A stretch of 64,000 nt of DNA from JAIQFF01 sp963725615. GTDB taxonomy: Bacteria > Acidobacteriota > Terriglobia > Terriglobales > Acidobacteriaceae. The notes beneath the pieces were generated by a model. It was not told where the DNA came from. It made no database searches and saw only the letters and a list, made by a program, of their open reading frames with translations. Positions 1-7,937 of this stretch are shown here, one piece after another. The translations under genes and the position numbers were made by a program. The number at the start of each line of letters is the position of its first letter. Position 1 is the stretch's first letter. The DNA lies in the NCBI GenBank assembly GCA_963725615.1, contig CAVRZO010000001.1, forward strand, positions 1 to 64,000, written 5' to 3'.

Positions 1-41
1 CCGGCCAACGCCAGAATGACACTCCGAACCGAAATCTTCAC
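1..41 (-). CDS. 5' end of a possible secreted protein, cut by window edge
   Basis: Only the first codons are in the window. A GTG at 39-41 (minus strand) opens a frame reading VKISVRSVILALA, which looks like the start of a signal peptide (basic residues, then a hydrophobic run). A G-rich stretch lies about 7 bases upstream of the GTG. The rest of the gene is outside the window, so function cannot be stated and the call could be chance. Confidence 0.3.
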   Translation of the reverse strand, partial: MKISVRSVILALA

Positions 42-203
42 AGCACCGCCCCCATAAGGTATGGCTGCAAGGGAGATGCCATAGCTAAGTCCCAGCGCAG
101 CAGTCAATTAGAGCTAGGAAGTGGAACGCAGTTCGCCACAGTGGAAGATGTTTGCCACTATTTCTCGGAAGGCTTCAGGCTACAAAAACAACAAAAGAGA
201 TTT

Positions 204-278
204 TGGTAGCGCTAACGGGAATCGAACCCGTGTTTGAAGATTGAGAATCTTCCGTCCTAACCCCTAGACGATAGCGCC
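204..278 (-). tRNA. tRNA-Glu (CTC)
   Basis: On the minus strand the sequence folds as a full cloverleaf: acceptor GGCGCTA pairing with TAGCGCT (one G-U), anticodon arm GAAGA-TTCTCAA-TCTTC giving anticodon CTC, and T arm CGGGT-TCGATTC-CCGTT... with the standard TTCGA core. The 3' CCA (204-206) is encoded. It decodes GAG glutamate codons. The tRNA is alone, with no neighbouring tRNA or rRNA; the cognate synthetase gltX is 43 kb away in the same window. Confidence 0.95.
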
Positions 279-280
279 CC

Positions 281-750
281 CGGAGGAGCAGTCATTATAA
301 CAAAGCGACGCAGTCATCTGATGACGACTGATTGGAGTGTGGAGAAGCAGCTTCTTCGCACTGCTTCTTCGATTGAGCGCTGCTTCATATCGACTCGAGG
401 TTCGTTCCTGTTAGAAAAATGTATTCCTGCCAGCAGTACGGGTTGAACTTTCACACGCTGTCATCCCGAGGAAGCGGAGTCCTTCGCTGCGCGAAGGGCT
501 CCCAACGAAGGACCCATGCATTTCCTGGCGATAGCAGCGCCAAACTTGTCAGACAGTGTTCAGGTTTAATCACTGATGCGTAAAATGCGATTCGGAGCAG
601 CAATACGGGGAGCGGAATACCACAGGTCCTACGCTTGCTTTCGTCCCGTTTCTCGGGACGAAAGACTGCGCTCAGGCTGACAGCCTGACGGTCCCAGAGA
701 TGATGAGTGGGCGCTGGTTCCAGACTGCCACTGCCGCAACACGTTCTCTC
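281..750. other. Gene-free interval with repeat debris
   Basis: I see no supported gene. The interval holds an imperfect inverted-repeat element (458-683; left end CTGTCATCCCGAGG, right end CTCAGGCTGACAG) of the type found elsewhere in the window, and inside it a perfect 11-bp hairpin at 638-664 (CTTTCGTCCCG / CGGGACGAAAG). The short open frames here are on the antisense strand, lack homology I recognise and run through the repeats. Confidence 0.6.
294..299 (-). promoter_or_regulatory. Candidate -10 box for tRNA-Glu
   Basis: A perfect TATAAT on the minus strand 16 bases upstream of the mature tRNA 5' end, which is right for a short-leader tRNA promoter. No convincing TTGACA-like -35 box is seen at 16-18 bp spacing. 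Confidence 0.5.
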
Positions 751-780
751 TTGACAATCTTCCCCTCCGGGAGCTAAATA
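751..780 (+). promoter_or_regulatory. Candidate sigma-70 promoter of imuAB
   Basis: TTGACA (751-756) and TAAATA (775-780) with an 18-bp spacer, 85 bp before the imuA start. The match to the -35 consensus is perfect and the -10 is near-consensus. Predicted start of transcription is about 787. Confidence 0.5.
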
Positions 781-798
781 TCCAATAGCGAATAAAAA

Positions 799-815
799 GC
801 GAATACGCAATTCGC
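799..815 (+). promoter_or_regulatory. Palindromic operator candidate upstream of imuA
   Basis: A perfect 6-bp dyad, GCGAAT-N5-ATTCGC, lies about 12-28 bp after the predicted transcription start of imuAB. The left half-site is also repeated directly just upstream (AGCGAAT at 787-793 and 798-804). imuAB cassettes are normally controlled by LexA, so a LexA operator is the natural guess, but I do not know the LexA consensus of this lineage. Confidence 0.4.
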
Positions 816-864
816 AGCCTCGGCCAGCCGCCTCGGCGTTCCCTGAAAATATAGAGGTCCCTGA

Positions 865-1791
865 ATGTCTTCATTGGCTTTTTCCGCCTCTTTGGGCGGC
901 GCTGTCGTCTTTGCTGCAAAGAAGGAGCCGGCGCTGGTTCTACAACGTCTGGCGGCATTGCCTAAGCTAGCGGGCGTGACTGCGGCATCGCGGCTTGAGG
1001 TGCGGTCTACGCCGGAAATGGTCTCCTGCGGAATTCGCGAGATTGATGAGCTGGCCGGCGGGCTGCCGCGGGGATGTCTGAGCGAAATCTGTGGACCCGC
1101 ATCGTCCGGACGCACCAGCGTGTTGCTGTCCGCGCTAGCCGCAGCTACCCGGCGTCAGGAAGTCTGCGCACTGGTGGACACCACGGATGCGCTCGATGCT
1201 GTCTCGGCAACGGCGACCGGAGTTGAACTGGAAAGATTGCTGTGGATACGGTGCGGCCGGGCGTCAGACCTCGGACATCGGACCTCGGACTTCAGACCTC
1301 AGGCCTCTGACCTCAGAGCTCCGACCTCAAAGACTGACGCCCAAGGCCTGAGGTCTGACGTCCGAGGTCCGATGTCTGCAGTTCGGCTTGAGCAGGCTTT
1401 GCGCGTCACCGATCTGCTCCTGCAGAGCGGGGGTTTTGGCCTGGTGGCGATTGATCTTGGCGATGTGCCGGACTCGGCGGCACGGCGTATTCCGCTGGCT
1501 TCCTGGTTTCGTTTTCAGCGCGCCGTCGAACCCACCGCCACGGTGCTGTTGGTCGTGGCCCAGGAGCCCTGTGCTCGGACTTGTGCTTCTCTGCTGATCA
1601 GGCTGCAGGCAGGGGGAAAGTCGTCAGTTCTCAGCTATCAGCTTTCAGCGGAAGAAAAACTTGGGCCTGCGCACTCACAGCTTTTGGATGGACTGCAGGT
1701 TGAAGGAGAGCTGCTGCGTTCGCGTATGCAGCGAAAGCCGGCACAATCCGTCACAACGGCGTTCGCCACAAAAGCGGTGCGGATTGCGTAG
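865..1791 (+). CDS. imuA: ImuA, RecA-like mutasome protein
   Basis: 308 aa, RecA-fold partner of the ImuB-dependent error-prone translesion synthesis complex. A GxxxxGRTS nucleotide-binding-like loop is at about residues 77-85, after the typical IREIDELAGGLPRG lead-in; the later LLLQSGGFGLVAIDLGDVP and SWFRFQRAVE blocks fit the family. Residues about 133-173 are an insertion encoded by a degenerate repeat array (1262-1381) that keeps the frame and lies in a presumed surface loop. A second low-complexity patch (about 252-262, reading SSVLSYQLSAE) is also repeat-like. The start follows AGAGG at a usable distance. imuB follows 67 bp later. Identification is firm; whether the interrupted protein is active is unknown. 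Confidence 0.85.
   Translation: MSSLAFSASLGGAVVFAAKKEPALVLQRLAALPKLAGVTAASRLEVRSTPEMVSCGIREIDELAGGLPRGCLSEICGPASSGRTSVLLSALAAATRRQEVCALVDTTDALDAVSATATGVELERLLWIRCGRASDLGHRTSDFRPQASDLRAPTSKTDAQGLRSDVRGPMSAVRLEQALRVTDLLLQSGGFGLVAIDLGDVPDSAARRIPLASWFRFQRAVEPTATVLLVVAQEPCARTCASLLIRLQAGGKSSVLSYQLSAEEKLGPAHSQLLDGLQVEGELLRSRMQRKPAQSVTTAFATKAVRIA
1262..1381 (+). repeat. GACCTCGGAC-type degenerate array inside imuA
   Basis: About 120 bp made of variants of GACCTCGGACNTC followed by the inverted motif (GAGGTCTGACGTCCGAGGTCC-like), so the block can fold into a long imperfect hairpin. The length is about 40 codons and the frame of imuA stays open. The same array type occurs at 3475-3578 and 20062-20138. 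Confidence 0.85.
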
Positions 1792-1820
1792 GTTTTCCGG
1801 CGGGATGCCGGCGCTACGAA

Positions 1821-1858
1821 TTGAGAGCTGACAGTTTTTTTCTGACGACTGACGACTA
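1821..1858 (+). repeat. TGACGACTGA-type short array
   Basis: Variants of CTGACGACTGACGACTA run right up to the imuB ATG. Related arrays are at 19382-19424 and 21505-21570, each at a gene boundary. No other ribosome-binding site for imuB is obvious. Confidence 0.6.
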
Positions 1859-3469
1859 ATGCCTGCTTTCGCCTGCATCTTCGTTCCCGACTTTCCTGTG
1901 GAAGCCCTGCTCCGCGTCGAACCCGACTTGCGCGCACAAGCTCTGGCCGTGCTCGAAGGCAAGGCCCCGCTGCAGACGATTTTTGCTTTGAACGAGAAGG
2001 CCCGCCACGCTGGGGTTTCGGTGGGAATGACGAAACTTCAGGTGGAAGCCTGCACGGATCTGGTGTTGCGTCCACGCTCCTTATTACAGGAAGCCGCCGC
2101 GCACGACGCGTTGCTCGATTGTGCCCAGTCATTCTCGCCACGTGTGGAAGATGCGGGCTATGACACTGTCCTTCTGGATCTGGACGGCATGGAGCCGCTT
2201 CTCGGTCCGTTGCCGAAAATCGCGCGGGTTGTGGCGCGCCGCGCTTCTGCCCTTGGCCTCGAAGCCAATGTTGCCGTGGCTTCCAATCCGGATACGGCCG
2301 TACTCGCCGCTCACGGCTTTTCCGGAGTGATCGTGATTCCTCAAGGAAGGGAAGCCGAGCAGTTGGGCAATCTGCCCCTGGAAGTGTTGTTTACCGGAGG
2401 ACACAGTCTCCAAACCCTCGAAGTGCTGGAGCGCTGGGGCATTCGAAATTTTCGCGCCCTGGCTGCGTTGCCGGAAATTGCCCTGAGCGAACGCCTGGGG
2501 CAGGAGGGCATTCGCCTGCAACAGTTGGCGCGTGGCTGCAGCTCCCGATCGCTGGTTCCGGTCGAGCCGCCGCTGGTTTTTGAAGAGGCGATCGAGCTGG
2601 AATATCCCCTGGTGCTGCTCGAACCGCTGGCGTTCTTGCTGGCCCGGCTGCTGGACCAGTTATGCGCCCGCCTGGGCGCGCGTGCCCTGTCCACCCAGGA
2701 GTTGCGTTTGGCTCTGACCCTGGAATGCAGTGCCCCAGACCACGTAGGGGTGGGCGCCCCCGCCCGTCTTATTGAGTACTCCAGCCGAGCGCAAGCTCGA
2801 CAGAATTTCCACCGCACTCTTCGCCTGCCAGTCCCCCTGCTGGACCCAAAAGTTTTTCTCAAGCTGCTGCAACTGGATTTGAATGCACATCCACCCGGCG
2901 CTCCCATCGTAAAGGTCCAATTGTCGGCGGAACCCGTGCGCCCGCGAGCGGCGCAGAGCGGATTATTCCTGCCTCCCACCCCGGAGCCGGAAAAACTCGA
3001 GCTCACATTGGCGAGAATCGCAGGAATTGTTGGCGAGAATAAAGTGGGATCACTGCAATTGCTGGACACTCATCGCCCGGAAGCATTCCGGATGCGGCGC
3101 TTTGATCCTCACTTGGAGGAACAGGCTCGCAAAACAAAGGCGCCCCGGAATAACAAGCCCGTGGAACCTCAAAAACAGAACGAAGTGCCGGTCACCGCTA
3201 TGCGTATCTTCCGTCCACCTCTGCGGGCCACGGTGACCCTGCAGGAAGGGAAGCCGTCGCGAATCGAATGTCCGAAGCGCAAGGAAATCTGTGGAGAAAT
3301 TCTATGGGCTGCCGGCCCCTGGCGCACTTCCGGAGACTGGTGGGAGCAGGAAGGATGGGCCCGCGACGAGTGGGATATTGCTTTGCAGGAAGCGACGGGC
3401 ATCACGCTCTATCGCCTGGTCCGGGACCTGCTCAGCGGGCAGTGGCGGGTGGAGGGAAACTATGACTGA
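1859..3469 (+). CDS. imuB: ImuB, inactive Y-family polymerase homologue
   Basis: 536 aa. In known systems ImuB carries the beta-clamp-binding function and bridges ImuA with DnaE2 in SOS mutagenesis. The N-terminal half has the Y-family palm/fingers layout but lacks the catalytic acids: the first motif reads FVPDFPVEALLR instead of DxDxFF, and the SxDE motif is replaced by LLDLDGME, as expected for ImuB. The C-terminal part (RRFDPHLEEQ... to the WRVEGNYD end) matches the ImuB C-terminal region. The ATG at 1859 follows directly after a repeat array. The stop codon overlaps an ATG with a strong Shine-Dalgarno sequence, as though coupled to a third gene that is no longer there. Confidence 0.9.
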   Translation: MPAFACIFVPDFPVEALLRVEPDLRAQALAVLEGKAPLQTIFALNEKARHAGVSVGMTKLQVEACTDLVLRPRSLLQEAAAHDALLDCAQSFSPRVEDAGYDTVLLDLDGMEPLLGPLPKIARVVARRASALGLEANVAVASNPDTAVLAAHGFSGVIVIPQGREAEQLGNLPLEVLFTGGHSLQTLEVLERWGIRNFRALAALPEIALSERLGQEGIRLQQLARGCSSRSLVPVEPPLVFEEAIELEYPLVLLEPLAFLLARLLDQLCARLGARALSTQELRLALTLECSAPDHVGVGAPARLIEYSSRAQARQNFHRTLRLPVPLLDPKVFLKLLQLDLNAHPPGAPIVKVQLSAEPVRPRAAQSGLFLPPTPEPEKLELTLARIAGIVGENKVGSLQLLDTHRPEAFRMRRFDPHLEEQARKTKAPRNNKPVEPQKQNEVPVTAMRIFRPPLRATVTLQEGKPSRIECPKRKEICGEILWAAGPWRTSGDWWEQEGWARDEWDIALQEATGITLYRLVRDLLSGQWRVEGNYD

Positions 3470-3509
3470 AGCGGGCGTCAGACCTCGGACGTCCGACCTC
3501 GGACGTTGA
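3462..3509 (+). pseudogene. Orphan start of a third imu cassette gene (dnaE2-like?), 15 codons
   Basis: ATG at 3462 overlaps the imuB stop (ATGACTGA) and follows GGAGGG at 5 bases, a textbook coupled start. It reads MTE and then runs straight into repeat sequence (AGVRPRTSDLGR, stop). In imuA-imuB-dnaE2 cassettes the third gene starts in this position, and DnaE2 proteins often begin MTE-Y; I infer that the body of the gene was lost and replaced by the array. This is inference from position and the first three codons only. Confidence 0.45.
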
Positions 3510-3578
3510 AACCCAAGATTTGAGGCCTGATGGTTTGCAGTCCGAGGTCCGAGGCCTGACGTCCGACGGCCAGACCTC
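3475..3578 (+). repeat. GACCTCGGAC-type degenerate array after imuB
   Basis: Repeated GACCTCGGACGT units followed by inverted GTCCGAGGTCCGAGG units, forming an imperfect hairpin. Same family as the array inside imuA. It starts within 6 bases of the imuB stop codon. Confidence 0.85.
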
Positions 3579-3643
3579 TTGAAGTCCCTTGAAATAGGCA
3601 CAGCCTGGGAATAAAATTCGTCCGCTCGAAGCGGAGGGAACGT

Positions 3644-4243
3644 ATGAACACACGGGACCTGCTCGCGCGACTTCTCCTTTCGTCATCTCTTTGTATTGTG
3701 GCTGGAACACTGGCCTGTTCGAAACCGGAAACAGCTCCCACCCAACCCGCATCGTCCGCCGCGGCTCCGGCGTCGCAGCCCATGGCGGCAACACCTTCTG
3801 CGCCTGCCGCCGCCCCCGCCGCGGCTCCGATGAGCGCGGGCACCGCGATCGCCAGCGCGCAATTCAGTGCCAACCCGGATTTGCGCTGCGACTTGCTGGA
3901 GGTGAAACGGACCAGCGGCGGCGCCTTGCTGATCCGCTGGAGGCTCATCAACACCGCCGGGGGACAAGCCACCGGCTTGGCTGCCGGCGGGGCGCCCAAG
4001 CCTATTTACTACAATTTCGATTGGCCGGAACTTTATTACACCGATCCCGCCGAGAACAAAAAGTACGCTTTCCTGACTGATTCCGAAAACAACCGAATCC
4101 TGGATGTTTTTTGGGGGAATTTTGAAGCCGGCCAGCAACACCTGAACTGGGCCAAGTTCCCGGCGCCGCCGCCCACTTCAAACAAGATCACGGTGTTCGT
4201 CCCGAAATTTATGCCCTTTGAAGATGTTCCCGTGTCTCCGTAA
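3644..4243 (+). CDS. Lipoprotein, conserved but uncharacterised
   Basis: 199 aa. N-terminal signal peptide ends in a lipobox (GTLAC, Cys at about residue 25), followed by a long Ala/Pro-rich linker (residues 27-66) and a globular domain with the look of a beta-sandwich (DLLEVKRTSGGALLIRWRL...). GGAGGG precedes the ATG by 5 bases. It is 11 bp from the next gene, an OmpA-like protein, so the two are probably co-transcribed and act in the cell envelope. I do not recognise a specific function. Confidence 0.8.
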   Translation: MNTRDLLARLLLSSSLCIVAGTLACSKPETAPTQPASSAAAPASQPMAATPSAPAAAPAAAPMSAGTAIASAQFSANPDLRCDLLEVKRTSGGALLIRWRLINTAGGQATGLAAGGAPKPIYYNFDWPELYYTDPAENKKYAFLTDSENNRILDVFWGNFEAGQQHLNWAKFPAPPPTSNKITVFVPKFMPFEDVPVSP

Positions 4244-4254
4244 GGAGGGCAACT

Positions 4255-4866
4255 GTGATCCGCAAGAGGGCGATGCAAGCATGGCTGATTTGTGCCCTTC
4301 TACTGGCCACGGTCTGCTTCCAGCGAACCGCCGAGGCCCAGAAATACAAGCTCGATGACCCCATCCCGCCCGGCGCAACCGGGAAGGTCCTTCCGCTGAA
4401 GGGGCAGATCACCGACCTCAAGGGCATGAGTTCAGGCGTGAGCGGCAAGATCGACGCCTTGAACGCCGCTCTCAAAGACCTGAGAGCGCACGCCACCGAC
4501 ACCGAAATTCAAATTGAGCTTTCTAGCGATGTGCTGTTCGATTTCGACAAAAGCGACCTTCGGCCAGTGGCCATCCCCAGCCTGCTGAAAGTAGTGACCG
4601 TGATGCAGTCGTACCCGGCCTACCTGTGCACCATTGGCGGCCATACCGACGCCAAAGGTGGTAAGGACTACAACCAGAAGCTATCCGAGCGGCGGGCTAA
4701 TTCCGTGAAGACCTGGCTGGTGGGACACGGTGCTTCCAATCAGATGAATACACAGGGTTTCGGCGATACCAGACCGATCGCGTCAAACACCAAGCCAGAC
4801 GGAAGCGATGATCCGGACGGAAGGCAGAAGAACCGGCGCGTCGAAATCACCCTCAAGAAGCATTGA
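4255..4866 (+). CDS. OmpA-family peptidoglycan-binding protein
   Basis: 203 aa, periplasmic. Signal peptide (residues about 1-28, cleavage near AEA-QK), a short linker, then an OmpA C-terminal domain: SSDVLFDFDKSDL, the GGHTDAKG loop and the closing NRRVEITL, which carry the Asp and Arg that bind diaminopimelate in known members. GTG start chosen because AAGGAGGG lies 5 bases upstream. It follows the lipoprotein by 11 bp and likely anchors an envelope complex to the cell wall. Confidence 0.88.
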   Translation: MIRKRAMQAWLICALLLATVCFQRTAEAQKYKLDDPIPPGATGKVLPLKGQITDLKGMSSGVSGKIDALNAALKDLRAHATDTEIQIELSSDVLFDFDKSDLRPVAIPSLLKVVTVMQSYPAYLCTIGGHTDAKGGKDYNQKLSERRANSVKTWLVGHGASNQMNTQGFGDTRPIASNTKPDGSDDPDGRQKNRRVEITLKKH

Positions 4867-4888
4867 CGCGCAGGTGACGAGCGCGAAC

Positions 4889-4924
4889 ACCCTATTCCGG
4901 GTCCGGCAGTGGAAGCTATAGGGT
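4889..4924 (+). terminator. Weak terminator-like hairpin after the ompA-like gene
   Basis: ACCCTAT (4889-4895) pairs with ATAGGGT (4918-4924), with a further TTCC/GGAA pairing inside, followed by CTTTACCGTATATTT. The T run is short, so termination strength is uncertain. Confidence 0.35.
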
Positions 4925-4984
4925 CTTTACCGTATATTTAGCCCCGCCAGTTGTGCATAACCTGTTCAAGCTGTGCTATCCCGC

Positions 4985-5512
4985 CTATTTCGTGATGACG
5001 CCGCAGGCAATTCGGTCCCCGGCGTTTCCGGCAGGGTCAGTCTTCATATCATCCGCTTTGGCATGAATTACCAGCGCCGTGCCGCCGTTGCTGAACAGAG
5101 AGTGGCTGTCGTCACCCAGCGTCACGTCTTTGTTAACCACTTTGAATTTGGCTCCGCCCTTGGCATTTACCGTGAAGTTGTGCATGTCGCCGGCATGGTG
5201 GCCTTCGGGATTTTCCAGGCCATGCTTCTTCCCCTCCGGATTAAAGTGCGGGCCAGCCGACTTGAAGTCGGGTGCATCGCATTGCGCCTTGGAATGGAAG
5301 TGGAAAGCGTGCACCCCGGGCGGCAGGTCATGGAGGGTCGCCTTGATGACCACTCCCGCCGACGCGCCCTTCCCGGACTTACTCGCGAGTATGGCCGTTC
5401 CTACACTCTTGCCTTGGGCATCCTTCAGTTCGACCACGGTCTTGGCTGCGCTCGTCATCGAGAGAGCGAGGACCCATGCGACGACAACAGAAAATAACTT
5501 TGTGGTTTTCAT
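4985..5512 (-). CDS. sodC: Superoxide dismutase, Cu-Zn type, exported
   Basis: 175 aa; converts superoxide to oxygen and peroxide in the periplasm. Signal peptide residues 1-23 (MKTTKLFSVVVAWVLALS...). Copper and zinc ligands are all visible: HAFHFH, GPHFNP, HHAGD and VIHAKADD. The disulfide cysteines (AQCDAP and RIACGV) and the substrate-guiding Arg in GDRIACG are present. Convergent with the ompA-like gene, so it has its own promoter upstream of 5512. Confidence 0.95.
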   Translation of the reverse strand: MKTTKLFSVVVAWVLALSMTSAAKTVVELKDAQGKSVGTAILASKSGKGASAGVVIKATLHDLPPGVHAFHFHSKAQCDAPDFKSAGPHFNPEGKKHGLENPEGHHAGDMHNFTVNAKGGAKFKVVNKDVTLGDDSHSLFSNGGTALVIHAKADDMKTDPAGNAGDRIACGVITK

Positions 5513-5542
5513 GGCGCCTCATTATAACGGCTCCTATGTCAG

Positions 5543-5653
5543 GGTGTCATGCTGAGCGTGCGAAGCATCTGCCTGGAATCGACTATTGACGCAGGGCGGA
5601 GTTGTACGCTGCGCGCAAGATCCTTCACGGCCGTAGGCCGTTCCGGATGACGC
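5543..5653. repeat. TGTCAT-ended intergenic repeat (degraded)
   Basis: Left end GTGTCATGCTGAGCG, right end CCGGATGACGCC, with an internal hairpin CACGGCCGTAGGCCG. It resembles the MITE-like elements at 22330, 43008 and 44899 but its arms are poorly matched. Confidence 0.45.
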
Positions 5654-5691
5654 CAGGGGGTTGGAGCTTTGTCCAAATCAATAACTCCCTG

Positions 5692-7407
5692 CTACCGCAC
5701 CGAGACATAAAAAGCATTGTTCCCCGAGCGCAGATCCTTGCCGTAGGAAAATGCAAATCCAACTCCGAAGACGCGTACCTTGGCCTGCACCCCCAAATCC
5801 CACAGCCACTTCTGCGAGCCCAGCTCCGTCGAAGCATCAGTAATTTTGCCGGTATCGAGAAACGGCCCCAGCTTGACCGTAAAGATTCCGTTGCGATAGA
5901 CGTTCTTGTCGGCGTCCCAATTAGACAGAAAATAATTTCGCCCCAGGGGAGCGCTGCCCTTCCTGCCATCCCGGGTGCCGATATGTCCGCGCATCTCGAG
6001 ATCGTTGTCGCGCTCCAGGCCCAGGATGAAAAGTTCGTCGAACGGGACCTCTCCAAACGTCTTGCCTGCCCTGATTCGATGTTGTATTTCGTAATCGTCG
6101 CCCTGGGATTGCGGGAGCCAGTGAACGCGCAATGAACCTTGCAGCTTCTCGAAGGAATGTGAGGGCTGCGACCAGATGCGCCCCGCCTGCGACGACGCTC
6201 CACCTTCAATCGTCAATCTTCGCTCGGGCAGACGCCAGAGTTCGGCGTCCACCTGCGTCAACTGCTTGAGTTGATAGCCTTTGGCCAGCAGGCTCGGAGT
6301 CAGCACTGTTCCGGGAATCACGCTGCGGAAGTCGCGATGCGAAACTTCGGCGCCGGCCGACCAGCGCCAGCGTCCAGTTTCCATTGCGGCGAAATCCGCA
6401 GCCACCGCCTCCCGCCGGAGGTTGAAGGTCCCCAGCACCGGGGCTGGGCCTTGAAACGATTTTCTGATGTCCCAGTTCTCGCCGCGCAAGTCGGCCATCA
6501 GCCTGTAGCGGAATTTTGGATTCGCTTTGAACGGACCTGACAGCTGCGCCAGAATCCGTCTCTTCGGCGCATCCCAGCGGTACATGGAGGTGAAGTTGAT
6601 CGCTTCGTCGCGCAGGTTGTAGAACTCAGGAGTAATGCTTTGAAAGGGCAGGCCTCGAAGCAGCAGAAATAGTTTCTCCAGCTTGCCCTGGCCCCACCCA
6701 TCCCGCTCGCGGTTGCGGAAAAGGATGTCAAACTTTCCGTCCTTACGGGCTCGCAGATCAAATTGGTAGCGAGGGAAAATTTCCAATCCGCGAACTCGAA
6801 CTTCGGTGGTGAGCAGATCGGACAGGCGGAGGACGCTGGCTGGCGCGAACGCCATGGCGCGATCGAGCAACGCCGCATTCACTTGCGGCGTGGGCTGGCT
6901 TCTTACTTCGACAATTTGCGGTTTGCCCACGCGGTTCCAATACTTGAGCGCGGCTTCGCTATTTCCCTGAAGAAAATAGACCGTGCCGAGAAAATCGTTG
7001 CCGTAGGAATCAGCGGGATCGAGACGCAGCGCCCGCCGCAGATGGCGCACCGCGACCGGATACCGCTTCTGCTTGAATGTCACTCCGGCCAGTTCCAGCG
7101 GGAACCTCTTGTCGCCAGGCTGGAGTCGCGCTCCGGCGGCAAATGCTTCTTGCGCATCGTCCCAACGTCCCAACTGGGCCAGGGCCGTGCCGTAGTAGAA
7201 ATCGAGTTCAGCCGAAGGGTGAGGCACAGACTCGACGAGACCGACAATTTCATGCCAGCGCTGCTCGGCAGAAAGCTGTTTGACTCGGGATGCTAAGGAA
7301 CTATCCGATGGTTGGGCGCTTGCGACAGACGCAAATGCAAAAATAAATATGAGGACAACGATTGGGATCAGCGTGGTTGAGCTTGGGGCAGTGCCAGCAG
7401 GGTCCAT
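5692..7407 (-). CDS. TPR protein with C-terminal outer-membrane beta-barrel
   Basis: 571 aa from the ATG at 7407 (MDPAGTAP); a longer frame exists but would overlap most of the upstream protease. A hydrophobic signal segment is at residues 12-32. TPR repeats follow (about 40-170: ELDFYYGTALAQLGRWDDA, FLGTVYFLQGNSEAAL). The C-terminal 350 residues alternate in the way of beta strands and end with a barrel-like signature (FGVGFAFSYGKDLRSG, NAFYVSVR) similar to Omp85/D15 C-termini. It overlaps the end of the C39-type protease gene by 40 bp, so it is translationally linked to the PA2778/PA2779 pair. Role unknown; possibly export or surface display. Confidence 0.7.
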   Translation of the reverse strand: MDPAGTAPSSTTLIPIVVLIFIFAFASVASAQPSDSSLASRVKQLSAEQRWHEIVGLVESVPHPSAELDFYYGTALAQLGRWDDAQEAFAAGARLQPGDKRFPLELAGVTFKQKRYPVAVRHLRRALRLDPADSYGNDFLGTVYFLQGNSEAALKYWNRVGKPQIVEVRSQPTPQVNAALLDRAMAFAPASVLRLSDLLTTEVRVRGLEIFPRYQFDLRARKDGKFDILFRNRERDGWGQGKLEKLFLLLRGLPFQSITPEFYNLRDEAINFTSMYRWDAPKRRILAQLSGPFKANPKFRYRLMADLRGENWDIRKSFQGPAPVLGTFNLRREAVAADFAAMETGRWRWSAGAEVSHRDFRSVIPGTVLTPSLLAKGYQLKQLTQVDAELWRLPERRLTIEGGASSQAGRIWSQPSHSFEKLQGSLRVHWLPQSQGDDYEIQHRIRAGKTFGEVPFDELFILGLERDNDLEMRGHIGTRDGRKGSAPLGRNYFLSNWDADKNVYRNGIFTVKLGPFLDTGKITDASTELGSQKWLWDLGVQAKVRVFGVGFAFSYGKDLRSGNNAFYVSVR

Positions 7408-7928
7408 TTTCCGGCCGCGCTCCATTCCCGTTCGAAGCTGGGCCAGTCCTGTTGCAGCAGCTTGCGCTGGGCCGGATCGTTGACTATGACCATCTCCGGT
7501 CCGAGGCCAGTCACGACCACATAATGCAAAGCGCCGCCGGACGAGGGCTTCAAAGCAACAATTAACGGACGGCCCTTGCCCAGATGTTGTTTGAGATCTT
7601 CCCACTCTCCGCGAATTGTAAACGTGCGGAACCCCTTTTCCTGGAAGTACCGCTCCATGTCGGAAGCGTAGATGCCGTGGGCTTTGACCGAGTACAGCGT
7701 GCGCTGGATTTGGGACGCGTCAGAAGTGTCGTTCGCCGGTTGACCCTGCTGCGCTCGCCAGTATTGCATCACCATGGCAATGCTGGCGGCCCCGCAGCCA
7801 TCTTTCTCCTGCTTAACGAAAGGAACATCCAGCCAGACACCGGGAAGGTCGGCAGCCAACAGCAAGCCGCAGACACCGAGCAACAGGATCGCGATCATGA
7901 CGATGCGGCCAAACTTCTCGCCGGGCAT
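7368..7928 (-). CDS. C39-like cysteine peptidase, PA2778-type
   Basis: 186 aa. N-terminal membrane/signal segment (residues 9-26), then a papain-fold domain: catalytic Cys in KDGCGAAS, catalytic His in ALHYVVVTG and Asn/Asp in VIVNDP, the three motifs of the C39 bacteriocin-processing-like family. Active in the periplasm or membrane-anchored. It lies 9 bp after a PA2779-like small protein; the PA2778-PA2779 pairing is a recognised conserved neighbourhood of unknown function. The Pseudomonas-type protein carries TPRs at its C-terminus; here the TPRs are on the next gene instead. Confidence 0.8.
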   Translation of the reverse strand: MPGEKFGRIVMIAILLLGVCGLLLAADLPGVWLDVPFVKQEKDGCGAASIAMVMQYWRAQQGQPANDTSDASQIQRTLYSVKAHGIYASDMERYFQEKGFRTFTIRGEWEDLKQHLGKGRPLIVALKPSSGGALHYVVVTGLGPEMVIVNDPAQRKLLQQDWPSFEREWSAAGKWTLLALPQAQPR

Positions 7929-7937
7929 CTTGGCAGC

